In this document: in pieces, positions 10,001 to 20,279 of the stretch
Numbering within the stretch: the stretch's first letter is position 1
Layout of the letters: each line of letters opens with the position of its first letter
NCBI RefSeq assembly: GCF_963082655.1
Contig: NC_081553.1
Span: 156,093,441-156,157,440, forward strand
Length of the DNA stretch: 64,000 nt
Source of the DNA: Stomoxys calcitrans
Taxonomy: Eukaryota; Arthropoda; Insecta; Diptera; Muscidae
Direction of reading: 5' to 3'
Position numbers and translations under genes: made by a program
The notes under the pieces: generated by a model
The model's database searches: none
What the model saw: the letters and a program-made list of their open reading frames with translations, nothing else
Told to the model about the DNA's origin: nothing

Positions 10001-11744
10001 GGTCGAAATATTGGTAAAAATTACAAATAAAACAAGTAAATAAAACACCAACGCCTGTTTTTGTAAATTGTTCGATGACCTCGAGCCAAACCAAGAAGAC
10101 AAAGTTATAATAATCCAAAGCTCAACAATAAAATCACAGACAAATACTTTTGGTAATTTCCTACTCTTGGCAATATGGAGAAGTAAAAAATTTTAAACCC
10201 GGCCTAAGGCCGTCTGATATATCCGACTTAGAATTATACATCAAATGAAAGCTTAGCAAGTGGCTATTGAAACTGAAGAAATTTACGCTATTTTATATAG
10301 GGCAATGCTAAAGAAATTGCTGTTTTTTGAAAAAATTGCTAAAAATTTTACAATTTTCACCATAACTCACCAAAGATTTAAGATTTTTGTTGTATAAAAG
10401 GCATTTGAAAAAGCTATATGATATCGTTGATTTTATCCAAATCGGTCTAAAAAGTTATGGGCCTTTACATTTTGAACTTCAAAGACCTATATCTCACGAA
10501 CTAAGTCACTCCACAAAAAAAATTTGTTGTAGCCACATTTTCATGTGGAGGTGGCAATCAGCGATTAGTATTTCTGTAAGAGCAGGTGCTGCCGGGACTG
10601 AGATTCTCCGCTCTATACCGCTGATTGTCCGCGACTGCCATTGCAGCTACTCCGTATGGAACACTCCACCATCCGCAACCTGTGGACGCTAAGATTCTCG
10701 TGACAGCAATGAACACCAAACAGATCGGACATCAATGTTCCAGCCTGCATGGTGCTCACAGCTATCCCATGCCGGGGCCAAGGGCCCGTAAACTACACTT
10801 TCTGCCCACATGCAAATATGTAGCTATAACAACTACCCATTTAAAAAGGTGGTTTTTTATAAGTTGAGATTTCCGGTTTATCTGATAATTGTGTTCAAAC
10901 ATCACCTGTGAAAGTGAAAATTCTTCATTATACTCAGCCATCTCAGCCAAAAATCATTGAAATTTATATTGAATTTCGTGCCCGGTGACAAACGGGCCTC
11001 GTTTCTTGCTAAATGGATAGGAAAACAAGCAAACTGCCGCATCTGGCTTAGAGAACAGCTACCTGCCTTACAGGAGTTACAGATTCGAGGAATACAGAAC
11101 GAAATGCTCTAAGAGTGGTGCAAATTTGGAACTTACGAATGGACCATCTAAACCGGAGCAAAAGTTATTTTTAAAAAGTAAATAGCAAAGACCAAAGCAA
11201 ACATTACGCTTTATTTTGTCATATTTAAGCAACCCTTCTTTTAAAAATAATATTTGTATAATTACCTGCAGCATGTACAACTAAACCAACTGTTGCCGTA
11301 ATAGTTTTATCTCCTGTATTGCTTCTTAGATTACGCTTTTGAGAAATCTGGTCGACTAACATCATAAAAACAAATCCGAGAACAAGAGAAAACCCAATTT
11401 CACGAGTATGGTCGACAACTTTAAGAGCTTTGCTTTCTTCTATGTTAGCTGCATTCCTTTGTTCAGATACTATGTCTTGCTCCACACGCATATATAACGA
11501 ACGAATACCCTCTGGAATTATTACAGAAAGTGCTGTTCCCACTAGTAACCCTGCACCGAACACAGTAACAAGCTTAAGCTTTTCCTAAAAACAAAAATAT
11601 ACATTGGTTGAAGGAGCGATATTTTCTATGTATAACAAGAAGTACTTCACTTAATTTCATCACCAATGGAATGTTCCCAGCAAAATATGATCCGAAAAGC
11701 ATAACAACACACAACACCAATAGTACCAATGTTTCCTCAGTCAT
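6568..11744 (-). CDS. Zip102B: ZIP9-type zinc transporter (SLC39A9 / Zip102B homologue), three coding exons
   Basis: Joining 11744-11646, 11584-11266 and 7088-6568 gives 939 nt, 312 residues plus stop, close to the usual ZIP9 length of about 307. ZIP9 is a zinc transporter of the Golgi and plasma membrane that moves Zn into the cytosol. Visible family features are the N-terminal hydrophobic segment with [18 protein letters not shown] after exon 1, [16 protein letters not shown], the metal-site motif HAAVD (His137 and Asp141) split by intron 2, [10 protein letters not shown] (His167), and [16 protein letters not shown], ending GHQHKG. Introns are GT-AG: 61 bp and about 4.18 kb. The ATG at 11744 gives an N terminus that aligns with animal ZIP9. 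Nothing looks broken, so it is probably a live host gene. Splicing is inferred from sequence. Confidence 0.93.
7121..7169. repeat. 21 bp tandem repeat
   Basis: Two units of CATAAAACAAAAGTT[TA/AA]GTTT followed by a partial third, inside Zip102B intron 2. Confidence 0.75.
8680..8725 (+). repeat. Short fragment of dispersed repeat family R
   Basis: The block GCCGCGCGAACAGGATGGCC followed by a near-copy of ATTGGTTATTTAAAGGCGCC matches 52905-52945 and, inverted, part of 63800-63815. It is a small piece of a repeat seen in fuller form elsewhere in the window. Confidence 0.6.
9150..9500 (+). pseudogene. Degenerate LINE reverse-transcriptase fragment
   Basis: Conceptual translation on the plus strand shows an [10 protein letters not shown] block, a [13 protein letters not shown] block and further downstream similarity to the RT finger region (pattern IPKPGK..YRPISL). 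Stops are frequent. Too decayed for clade assignment; it lies within Zip102B intron 2. Confidence 0.45.
9669..9909. repeat. Fold-back (hairpin) repeat
   Basis: The left arm starts GACTTTTCCTTTACCGCGCA (9670) and the right arm ends as its near reverse complement (TGCGCTGTAAAGGAAAAGTC, ending 9908). Similarity continues inward on both sides through CACAAGTTCGACT and AATTCCTGT. The centre is also self-complementary around CTTAAAGTTCA and TGAACTTTATG. The whole forms one long imperfect hairpin in the intron. Confidence 0.8.
10510..10800 (+). repeat. Dispersed repeat family R, internally deleted copy
   Basis: It begins TTGTAGCCACATTTTCATGT, then jumps from GTGGCAATC to AGTATTTCTGTAAGAGC, then runs through TGCAGCTACTCCGTATGGAA and CCGCAACCTGTGGACGC. 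The same order is found at 52795-52984 and, inverted, at 63640-63900. No transposase or RT is recognisable, so its class is unknown. Confidence 0.65.
11266..11584 (-). CDS. Zip102B: Zip102B coding exon 2
   Basis: 106 codons plus one base, from EKLKLVTV to HAA, after a TTTTTAG acceptor and before donor GTAATT. It carries a hydrophilic loop where vertebrate ZIP9 is His-rich; here the loop has few histidines. Confidence 0.9.
11646..11744 (-). CDS. Zip102B: Zip102B coding exon 1
   Basis: 33 codons starting MTEETLVLL and ending LSE, phase 0, with donor GTACTT. It encodes the first membrane segment. Confidence 0.9.
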
Positions 11745-11935
11745 TTTGAAGGAGAAAATAAAATTTTACCATATGGAAAAACGTTAATCAATGAAGATCT
11801 AAAAAAAACCTTAAACCATATTTATGGTTTTTCTTCAAACAAAAAGCCGCTTTAGCTTTATGTCGTTGGTTTACGTGGAGATTCCACTTTTCAATGTTGC
11901 CACATGACAGACTATCCCAATATGAACAATACAAT
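11745..11935 (-). promoter_or_regulatory. Presumed 5'UTR / promoter region of Zip102B
   Basis: This is the sequence directly upstream of the Zip102B start codon on the minus strand, before the first MITE. I see no confident TATA or initiator motif; the label rests only on position. Confidence 0.3.
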
Positions 11936-12124
11936 GGCTGGTACTACGTTCGATTTTCACCGTTGAAACCCCATATTTTCGCGATTACTTTTTTGAAACA
12001 CTACACAAATAGCAATGATAAACTAACAATTTTATTAAAATTTTACCATAAGTAATGAAGGAATGTCCTGCTGAAAAATCAGCCATTAATATTTATTATC
12101 TAAAAAAGTAGTCGGCGAAAAATA
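11936..12124 (+). mobile_element. MITE family A, copy 1 (right end lost)
   Basis: It starts GGCTGGTACTACGTTCG and carries CGATTACTTTTTTGAAACAC and ACCATAAGTAATGAAGGAAT. It matches copies at 12893, 14218, 34920 and 51156. The right inverted end is replaced by an AATAG-type simple repeat. Confidence 0.7.
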
Positions 12125-12385
12125 GAATAGAATAGAAAAAAAAGAGTATTGAAATAACAGAGAAATTTCTGTGCTCTCAAAATTTTACAGCAAATGTTTG
12201 GCTTATAGGTGCAGGTAATTATTTTATTTTTCTTCAAAACAAGCAGCTTTGCGAAAGAAAAATTACAGCAAACAAAAATGTGATAAAAGAAATAAATATA
12301 CATACAATGGAAGCTTAGACTGCCTGTAGTGTATTCACAGTCATTTTTTTAAATGTAAGAAGAGAACACTAAAACATATACACAC

Positions 12386-12409
12386 CTTCTCTCTCTCTCT
12401 CTCTCACTG
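12386..12409. repeat. (CT)n microsatellite
   Basis: A run of about ten CT dinucleotides just upstream of MITE family B copy 1. Confidence 0.85.
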
Positions 12410-12527
12410 TTAGGGAAACAGTTATTTCAATGTACGCGCTATAAGAAATAGGCTAAGCAGAAGTTGTAAATAAAAATAAATATCACTTGGAATTTGAAAG
12501 TTGTCATGGGTATTTGCAAGACATAAT

Positions 12528-12748
12528 TACGAGGTAGTGTACCGTTAAAGCTGAGTACAATTTTTCTCCCGCAGTTCACTATCTGTCAACGAGATTTGGT
12601 TGTATGTGCGGATTATAGTTAAGAACCACAACACACACACACAACGAAAAATGGCGCAAACTAGTAACATACTCAATATCAGAGTTCCACTAATCACTAA
12701 TTTTGACAGATAGTGTAATCAATATTTTGTTGTTGGACAACTGCCACT
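12528..12748 (+). mobile_element. MITE family B, copy 1
   Basis: Inverted repeats CACTATCTGTCAA (about 12583) and TTGACAGATAGTG (about 12705) bracket a core with GGCGCAAACTAGTAACAT. Similarity to the inverted copy at 56935-57134 continues outside these repeats on the left (GTACCGT, TTACGAGGTAG), so the mobile unit may be larger than the inverted-repeat core. A third copy lies at 33593. Confidence 0.65.
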
Positions 12749-12892
12749 ACCTATAAATAAATATATCTTGGGTATTTGCTGTATTTATTAAAACCACGAG
12801 GATATCACAAATTGGCGTCGAGGAAAAAAAAGCGTATGGTTAGCTAACCTCAAAAAGGAAGAAGTTCTGTAATTTTAAACAAGATGGTTAAA

Positions 12893-13114
12893 GGCTGGCA
12901 CTATATTCGTTTTTCGGGATATATTTCGCCGATTACTTTTTTGAGATAAAAGGTTTTAAAGCAAAAAAACTTGCTTTCGATCAGTAGGACATTCCCTCAT
13001 TACTTATGGTAAAATTTAATAAAGTGTTATTTTATCATTTTTATTTTCGTATTTTAAAAAAACTAATAGTAAAAAGAGGGGTTTTAACGGTGAAAAACGA
13101 ACTTAGTTGCAGCC
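12893..13114 (+). mobile_element. MITE family A, copy 2
   Basis: It begins GGCTGGCACTATATTCG and ends with a near-inverted AAAACGAACTTAGTTGCAGCC-like terminus. The shared inner block TACTTATGGTAAAATTT links it to copy 1 in opposite relative arrangement. Non-coding. Confidence 0.7.
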
Positions 13115-13117
13115 ATA

Positions 13118-14172
13118 ACGAAGAAACTAAGGACAAAATCGTGCAAGTTTCTACTATGGCTTCGATTTCGATTCTAACATGGGGCAATGGGAAACTTACA
13201 TGAAGCGCATGTAGCAACTTTTCATAGCTTCCAACATCACGAGCAGAGATGGTCCGTAATACGATTTTTTAGGTTTCCGACTGTCAAAAAGTTGTAAAAG
13301 TCGAAAACGTCGTATACTTGTATAAAACGTAGAAAAAGTCGCAAACGTCATAAACCTTAATAACTCAGTGTAAAAGTTTGATTTTTAACAAATATTATTG
13401 TCACTTATTCGTTGTATATAGAAGAGTTTATATGTAAAAAAATTTCGCAATAAAAGAAATATTAAGTTTTTTTTTAATTTTTGCATTTACATTTTTCACA
13501 CAATAAATTGGAAATATACGCAAATTTCAAGTCAATTTATAAAGTAACGTTTAAGGATTTTTTTGTGAAGCAAAAAATCAATAAATTATTAGTTTTCATC
13601 AATTATATTTAGAAATCGCAATTATTTTGTATCCTTTTGCAAAATTATTTGCTTCTCCCGTTTTAATTTGCTTTTTGAAAGCTGTTGTAAACGACATATG
13701 TTAAAAATGCATGACATGAGGAAGTGTCAAGTGAAATGGTACATGGAGTGTTAATACTTATGCCAAAATTTTTAGTTAATCATATCAAAAAATCGACATA
13801 TTTTCGTTCGAATTTTTTTTCTGTCAGAAACCTAGTTTTTTGGCTAGGTTTACGACGTTTTCGACGTATGTAATATACGTCGGAAATGTATGTCATATAC
13901 GTCACTGTTTCTGACAGGCCATCTCTGATCACGAGTGAAGAGCAAAAGAAATCGCTGTTTATAAAATTTATTGGACCAACAACGTACAGATTATTAAGAG
14001 ATTTGTGTCAGCATCTTCCCAAAGATGCCAAATATGTACAAGAAATTGGTAAGTCCCTGTTAACTGTTCACTTTGCGATCGTTTTATTCCGCTCATAAAA
14101 ACCATGGCGAAGCTGCAGAGGAATGGCACGCAAGAATTAAAAGATTAGCAGTTAATTGCGAGTTTGGTAGCC
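13118..14172 (+). pseudogene. Gypsy-type gag remnant, interrupted by a hAT-like element
   Basis: Before the insertion (about 13141-13243) a frame reads GFDFDSNMGQWETYMKR; after it (13936-14045) the frame reads SEEQKKSLFIKFIGPTTYRL then LLRDLCQHLP. A third piece near 14100-14170 reads AAEEWHARIKRLAVNCEFG. This order (FDP..GQW..Y..R, then KK.LF....G..TY.LLRDL, then W..RI..LA..C.FG) is characteristic of insect Ty3/Gypsy Gag. Stops and deletions make it non-functional. The RT fragment at 16030-16990 might derive from the same element, but that cannot be shown. Confidence 0.7.
13244..13927 (+). mobile_element. Non-autonomous hAT-like element inside Gypsy gag
   Basis: The ends are CAGAGATGG at 13244 and CCATCTCTG ending 13927, an exact inverted pair. 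They are flanked by perfect 8 bp duplications ATCACGAG at 13236-13243 and 13928-13935. Subterminal sequence is rich in CGTCG and ACGTC motifs, as often seen in hAT elements. The 684 bp interior is AT-rich with no transposase frame. Confidence 0.85.
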
Positions 14173-14217
14173 TGATTTTTTTTTCGAAATTTTCAAAACC
14201 AAATTTTCTCATCTTAT

Positions 14218-14447
14218 GGCTGGTACTATGCTCGTTTTTCGCGACATTTTTTCCTGATTACTTTTTTTTGACAATAGATTTTAAAGCAAACAGACTTGCT
14301 GATTATATAAAGTAGGACATTCGATCAATTCACGAAAAAATCTTCATAAGAGTAATACGATTTCAATTAGGTTTTTGTAGTGTTTCAAAAAAGTAACAGT
14401 GAAAAAGTGTTTTCAACTGTGAAAAACAAATATAAATAGTACCGGCC
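14218..14447 (+). mobile_element. MITE family A, copy 3 (complete ends)
   Basis: It runs from GGCTGGTACTATGCTCG to ATAAATAGTACCGGCC, an imperfect inverted pair, and is about 230 bp. The interior has GTAGGACATTC and GTTTTTGTAGTGTTTC shared with other copies. No coding potential. Confidence 0.75.
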
Positions 14448-14532
14448 TTTATGGTGGAAATCGTTTGAGCGTTAAAGTTTTATTTTGAATTAGAATTTAA
14501 TGCAAATGCAAATTTTGCCCATGATCATTTTA

Positions 14533-15130
14533 AAGGGTGATTTTTTTGAGGTTAGGATTTTCATGCATTAGTATTTGACAGATCACGTGGGATTTCAGAC
14601 ATGGTGTTAAAGAGAAAGATGCTCAGTATGCTTTGACATTTCATCATGAATAGACTTACTAACGAGCAACGCTTGCAAATCATTTTCAGTGAATCATTTT
14701 CAGTGAAATCATTTTCAGTGAATCGACAAATTTTGTTCAGCGATGAGGCTCATTTCTGGTTGAATGGCTACGTAAATAAGCAAAATTGCCGCATTTGGAG
14801 TGAAGAGCAACCAGAAGCCGTTCAAGAACTGCCCATGCATCCCGAAAAATGCACTGTTTGGTGTGGTTTGTACGCTGGTGGAATCATTGGACCGTATTTT
14901 TTCAAAGATGCTGTTGGACGCAACGTTACGGTGAATGAACACATTTCGAACCGAACACTGATTTTGGTAATAAAATTCAATGATTTGCAAGCGTTGCTCG
15001 TTAGTAAGTCTATTCATGATGAAATGTCAAAGCATACTGAGCATCTTTCTCTTTGACACCATGTCTGAAATCCCACGTGATCTGTCAAATACTAATGCAT
15101 GAAAATCCTAACCTCAAAAAAATCACCCTT
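14533..15130 (+). mobile_element. Tc1/mariner-superfamily element with 152 bp terminal inverted repeats
   Basis: The left end (14533-14684) and right end (14979-15130) are inverted copies with only one mismatch seen (GTTAAAG versus GTCAAAG). TA duplications flank it at 14531-14532 and 15131-15132. Each arm encodes the transposase N terminus MNRLTNEQRLQII. The 294 bp centre, plus strand, encodes the DDE-domain block FSDEAHFWLNGYVNKQ with the first catalytic Asp and the MHPEKCTVWCGL block. So it is a rearranged derivative of an IS630-Tc1-mariner transposase gene, not a working one. Confidence 0.85.
14681..14722. repeat. Three-unit minisatellite (TCATTTTCAGTGAA)
   Basis: Three consecutive near-identical 14-15 bp units lie at the junction between the left inverted arm and the transposase-derived centre of the Tc1/mariner relic. 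Confidence 0.85.
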
Positions 15131-15196
15131 TACTAAGGAACAGGGGCAAACTTCTCACATATCAATGAGAGCAGTCCGATTCAAGTTTTAAACTTA

Positions 15197-15402
15197 ATGA
15201 TAAGGTGCCTCCTTTTCATAGCAGAGTCCGAACGGCGTGCCGCAGTGCGACACCTCTTTGGAGAGAAGTTTTACATGGCATAGTACCTCACAAATGTTGC
15301 CAGCATGAGGAGGGGAAAACCACCGCTGAAAATTTTTCTGATGGTCTCGCCAGGATTCGAACCCAGGCGTTCAGCGTCATAGGCGGTCTTGCTGGCCTCC
15401 TA
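15197..15402 (-). mobile_element. tRNA-derived SINE, 5'-truncated
   Basis: Read on the minus strand it has a tRNA-like segment with a Pol III B box (GGTTCGAATCC, complement of 15351-15363) followed by a unique body containing GCGGTGGTTTTCCCCTCC and GGCACGCCGTTCGGACTC. The A-box half of the tRNA head is missing. I recognise this body as a SINE common in muscoid flies; its formal name is not recalled. Confidence 0.75.
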
Positions 15403-15570
15403 TATCTATAAATACAAATAAAAACGTTTGTTGATAATATCATGTTGTTACGAGGGCGGTCCCAGCCGACCAAACAGAGAAACAACAAATTTTTGAAAAA
15501 TGTTGTTTGTCTCTCATCATTACCTCCTTTTAGCTCGATACACGTTTTTCAGCGAATTTCTATTGCTTCG

Positions 15571-15752
15571 AGAGTGGTATTGAAAACAATTAAAGATTTT
15601 GTAAGTAGCACGGAATTCCTAACTTAAAATTTTCTTTTTAGAGATTACTTTATAGTTTTTAAAGCGCACAACAAGCCGATTACGGGCTTAGGTGTATGTC
15701 CATAGTGGCATGGGGCGGATTATCCCACCCTCTTTTCAACTTAACCTATTGC
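15571..15752 (+). mobile_element. LOA-like LINE 3'UTR fragment
   Basis: It matches 5830-6012 and 36120-36298: GTAGCACGGAATTCCTAAC, CACAACAAGCCGATTACGGG and GTGTATGTCCATAGTGGCAT. It is a strongly 5'-truncated copy with no coding sequence. Confidence 0.85.
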
Positions 15753-16029
15753 TTCGACCACCTTTTTGTAGCAAGAACTGCCTTACTCCTCAAGAGGCTA
15801 TTTATTACTGGAAAATCTTGTTCAGCCGAGTCATATTTTTAAGTTTAGGAACAAACAATAATCCGAGGGAGCTAAATCTTGCAAACTAGGTGCGTACCAA
15901 ACCAATTTCAGCATTAATACATGGATCTCTGTCATCGCAATGGTGTATTTATGAACTGGTGGTAATTTTTACAAATTCACTGAGATTGTTTACTTTTATT
16001 AATGGAGAAACTAAAGATAAGGAATTTGT

Positions 16030-16990
16030 TGTCGTTGATGCTAGTTGTCCATTAATTTTTGGGTAGAAATTTTCCATCAATGTTTCAGATAGCGTTGAAA
16101 GAATTAAATAGTATTCAATCTCAATATTCGGGGGAACTCGAAAAGATTTTGCAAAGGTATAGTGACGTTTTTGACAACAGCCTAGGCCTTTACAAGCTGT
16201 ATAAAGTGGAACTCAAGTTAGAGGGTGACCCAACACCAATATTTCATACGCCACGCCCTATTCCTATAGCATTTAAATCGGCGGTAGAGGACGAGCTATC
16301 TAGCGGGTGTAATTGTTCAGGTCGAGACATTACAGTGGGGGACACCATTGGTCCCAGTTCTAAAGTCTAACGGTGCTATCCGTGTATGTGCGGATTATAA
16401 AGTAACCTTGAATGTTCTCAAAATTACAGAATGGTAAATTATTTATAAAATTGGATTTGGCAATGGCCTTCAATCAATTTGAGCTAATGATACATTGAAA
16501 TTGTTATGAGCTTGGAGCACACATAGAGGCGTGTTAGTATTAAACCATTTAGTATTAAACCAGCTTCGGATATTTTTCAAAGGGAAAAACAGCAACTATT
16601 GCAAGGCATTCCTAACGTTCCTACACTTTTGGGATGATATATTAATAACTGAAAAAGATGATGAAGAACACATGGTAAATTTAAGCGAAAAATTGAGAAG
16701 GTTAGAGAACGCAGGTACATATGAACTTGGAGAAAGCGAAATGTAATTTCTAAATGGAAGAGGTGTCGTACTTATGTTTTAGAATCAGTAGACATGGTCC
16801 TTCGAAGACTCAGGAGAGCGTTCAGGATGCATTGAATGCACCTTAACCTTGCGATACCGGGGAAGTTCGGTCATTCATATGGCTAGTTAATACTACAGCA
16901 AGTCATGTTATGTTTCTACGAATTATTGAAGGAAGACAGGAACTCAAATGGGATGAAGATTTCGAGACTTGTTTCCGTCTTCTGAAGTCA
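16030..16990 (+). pseudogene. Ty3/Gypsy reverse-transcriptase fragment
   Basis: The first frame (about 16059-16370) contains ILQRYSDVFDNSLGLYK, YKVELKLEGDPTPIFHTPRP and PIPIAFKSAVEDEL. The next block reads VPVLKSNGAIRVCADYK (16350-16405). A later frame (16531-16746) has FWDDILIT, where the usual palm box is FLDDILIT or YLDDILIT. This is the classic order of Gypsy RT, with frameshifts and stops. It ends where the LOA-like copy at 17000 begins. Confidence 0.75.
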
Positions 16991-16999
16991 ACGATTGCA

Positions 17000-19801
17000 G
17001 AGGAAGTTAGGTTAGGTTGAAAAGAGATTGCAGATAATAATCTGCCACTATCGATATTCACCTAAGCCAGTCATCGGCTTGTTGTGCGCTCTAACAAGTA
17101 ACCTTGAAGAAGAAAATTTTTAAGTTAGGAATTACACGTTACTAACAATTTTATTGTTTTCCATACCACTCCACTAAGTTAGTCCATGTCTGGTATTTTG
17201 TCCCCATCTAAGTACCGGTGTCTGTTAGCCGCGAAAGCCGAGCCGGACAAAGGAAATGCTCCAACATCTCATCCTCTTCCCGCATGCCCTACACATGCTA
17301 TCACTTGCCGCACCGATTTGAAATAAGTGAGCTCGTAGTCCTATGTGTCCCGTTATGATACCAATAGCTATACTGACCTCCTTCTTGCTTCCTTTCAGTA
17401 ATAGCCTCGCCTTCTCACGATCTAGATTTTCGCTATCCTACCAACCGTTTCGCTGTTCCACTATGTTGCATGCGCGTTCGTAGCCCACTCCCTTAACTCG
17501 GTCTGCGTCAACCCGAAAGGTTTCGGGTTAACCAAGTTTATTGACGGCAGTCCTCTGGCCTTCGCCGCCAAATCGTCTGCCCTTTCATTTCCCCTTATTC
17601 CGTTTTGGCCAAGCATCCAAACGATGCAGATTTTGCCATCCTCAGACAAGTCGTTAATCTCCTTCTTACACTTCAAGACTGTTCGTGACATTACCGCCCC
17701 GCTTGTTATGTTCACAGATGTTCACAATCGACGTCCCCGCGTTAGCACCACACTACTGCACGCGTTCCGTGATCGCCCGGATCTCCGCCTGCAGGACCGT
17801 ATTATGGTCAGGCAGTCAAAAACAGATCTCAGTCCGTGGGTTCTCAATGTAAACCCCCAGGCCCACTCTGTCCTCTAGCTTTGATCCATCCGTGTAACAT
17901 GATCTTCCAGATGGCAATACTAGGGTTCCGTCAATACAAGACCGTGCCGATGGCAGTAGTGCCTGGCACTCGGCTTCAAGGTTCATCTCTTCCCTTCCTT
18001 CCAGGTTTCCTATCGTCGATTTGTACCGCGATGGTATGAGCTGCTCCCATCCTCAATCCATTCTCCCATCGCCTTAAGTCTCATGGCCGCAGTGGGTGCC
18101 TCACACTTAATCTGTATATCAATGGGTCGGATATCTAGAATAGTCTCCAGAGCCCTAGTGGGCGCTCATCGCTCGCATCGCCTAGTGGCCCCTCATCGCT
18201 CCGCCTATGCCAAGACAACATGTTCTCTGAACCTGTTGTATGGTCCTTATGTTGCACCAACATCTGTGAGCCACCTCAGTACGCTCCTGAATGTGACACT
18301 TCCAATTCAGTTTCTTGTCCAAGATCACACCTAGTATTTGGCCTTGTCAGATATCGAAATCGTCTTATTGAGGAAACGTGGTACGTTAAATTGGCCCACC
18401 TTCGTCTTTCTCGTGAACAGGCATATTTCAGTCTTCTCTGGGTTAGCAGTGAGACCTCTGGGTCTATCCCAGTCATATGCCATATGCATAGTTCGTTCGG
18501 TTTCTTACCACTTAGAAGTATTATAACATCGTCTGCATAGACGGGTTCAAATCCATCCTCATCCATCGGTACTCTTTTGGTCACCCAAAGGAGTAGCGAT
18601 AAAATGCCCCCCTGTGGCGTGCCCTGTGCCACTTTCTCCCTTATATTTATGCCATGCAACACACAATTTATCCATCTGTTCCTTAGCATATGGTTTATCC
18701 AGTCTCTAAGGACCGGGTCCACCCGGTACTGCTCTAAGGATTGGATCAGTGTGTCGGTCCGCACATTGTTAAAAGCCCCCTCTATGTCAATACATACCGC
18801 AAGGGTGTACGTTTTGGCATCGAAGGATTCTTCTATTTTATGCGCAACCTCGTGCACGGCAGCCTCCACCGACCTTGCCTTGACATTTTGGTCAGAAGAG
18901 GCGCCAGATGGTCTGCCTCTTTCTGTAGGAACGCCGGAAATATTCCATCAGGTCCGGGTGACTTTGAAGCTCCTCCGTTATTATAAACCTTCGATCAACA
19001 TCATTATTCCAAGATTCCGGTGTCTCCGTGAGTCCCTTCGTATCCTGTGGAAAATGGGTTTTCATCAAAAGTCTCAACATGTCCTCCGTTGTCTCTGCTC
19101 TCACTCCCATGTCGTCTACTTAAGTTTCAGTTTGGGTCATGGGTTTTTGAGAGAAACTTTTTTATCTTGGCAGCGTCATTAACGCTAACGACCTGTTCGC
19201 AAAAAGCTTCCAGGAGGCACGTTTTGCCGCTCTGCTAATCTTATTGTACTCCTTGAGCCGTGTGTAATACACATACCAATAAACTTCCCACCGTCAATGT
19301 CTTCTATGCTTGGAGAATCTAAATTATCTTGCCCAAGTCTTCTTCTGAGTAGCCTTCCGAATTTTGTCCAGTTGGTTTTCAACTTATTCCGGAAGTTCAT
19401 CGCATTCGGCGCTGACCGTGCTATTCTAAACCTAATGTAGCGATGGTCCGAGAAAGAGTGTTCCATGGAGATCCTCCATTCCTAAACCTCATCGATAAGA
19501 TTTTCCCAACATATCGTCACATCTAATACCTCCTCCCTAATTCTAGTAACAAAGGTAGCGGCGTTACCAATATTGAGTGTTATTAGGTCGTTAGTATTCA
19601 AGAATTGTTCAGGGCTTGGCTTCGCTTAATAGTGTTGTTGCTACCCCACGAAAAGTGGTGAGAGTTCGCATCGCACCCTATTAGTACCTCGTTTCCTGTC
19701 TGTTTTGTTTTACTCACCAGCCGTTGCAGCTCCGACGTGGGTGGCGGTGTCGGAGAGTCGAAAGGCAGATAAAGTGGATAAAAAGGCGGATAATGTTGCA
19801 T
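17000..19801 (-). mobile_element. LOA-like LINE, decayed copy 2
   Basis: Reading the minus strand from 19801 downward: endonuclease with LIGCDANSHHFSWGS (about 19660) and FSDHRYIRFR (about 19450), a linker, RT (18869-18276) with AQGTPQGGIL and YADDVIILLSG, RNase H with WMLGQNG in place of WVPGHN (about 17610), and the shared 3'UTR ending near 17000. It is 5'-truncated in the endonuclease. Several frameshifts and stops are present. It faces the Gypsy remnant at 16030-16990. Confidence 0.82.
18276..18869 (-). pseudogene. LOA-like reverse transcriptase, longest surviving frame of copy 2
   Basis: A 197-residue frame covers the RT core: VCIDIEGAFNNVRTDTLIQS (palm Asp), GTPQGGILSLLLW and PVYADDVIILLSGKK. 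It then loses frame in the thumb, after which the sequence is out of register with the family. Compared with the copy at 4107-4496 the residues align without gaps through the YADD box. Confidence 0.8.
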
Positions 19802-20279
19802 TTTAAAATTTTTTCACATTTTGTTACTTTTTCCAGATTTTAATTATTTTAATTTATAATTTACACGTTTATAATCATAAATCTTTTGATTTTATGGAAT
19901 GTTACGCATGCTAATGCATCTATAAGTATAATTTTTTCTTTTTCAGCTACAATGTGAAATGTTAAGCGAATGATTAACAATAAATCTTAGAATTATGTTT
20001 GTCTTGTTCTAAAGTACGATGGCCTATGTATAAAAGCTACATATTTACTAATGGGATAATATCTGATCGTATGTTTACATGCACATTTAAAGATATTTTA
20101 ACGTACAGGGCTTGCTCTCGGCCCTTGACAAAGGCAAACTGAGCACATATCTGTGGTGAATAAAAATATATATAAAACAACAATACTTAAAACGAAATAA
20201 CAATTTCGCTGTTACAAATATTGGCTAACAGGCATTATCCATTAAAAAACGTAAACGTATGAGTAAGAAAAATTTAATT
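19802..20279. other. AT-rich spacer between two minus-strand LINEs
   Basis: Nothing recognisable apart from a plus-strand segment ending GTGGTGAATAAAAATATAT (20151-20171), which could be an unrelated transposon 3' end. Confidence 0.4.

Larger units (their letters stand above)
7089..11265 (-). other. Large second intron of Zip102B, repeat-bearing
   Basis: This GT-AG intron of about 4.18 kb splits the metal-binding helix codons between exons 2 and 3. It contains the small repeats and LINE debris listed separately; the intervals 7170-8650 and 8740-9140 are AT-rich and show nothing I recognise. An isolated CTAGTACCAGCC near 7804 resembles the end of MITE family A. Confidence 0.8.

Noticed and set aside
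12605..12640. TGTATGTGCGGATTATA resembling the Gypsy RT block near 16380
   Set aside because: It lies within MITE family B and is shared with its other copies in context; the match is short and probably chance.
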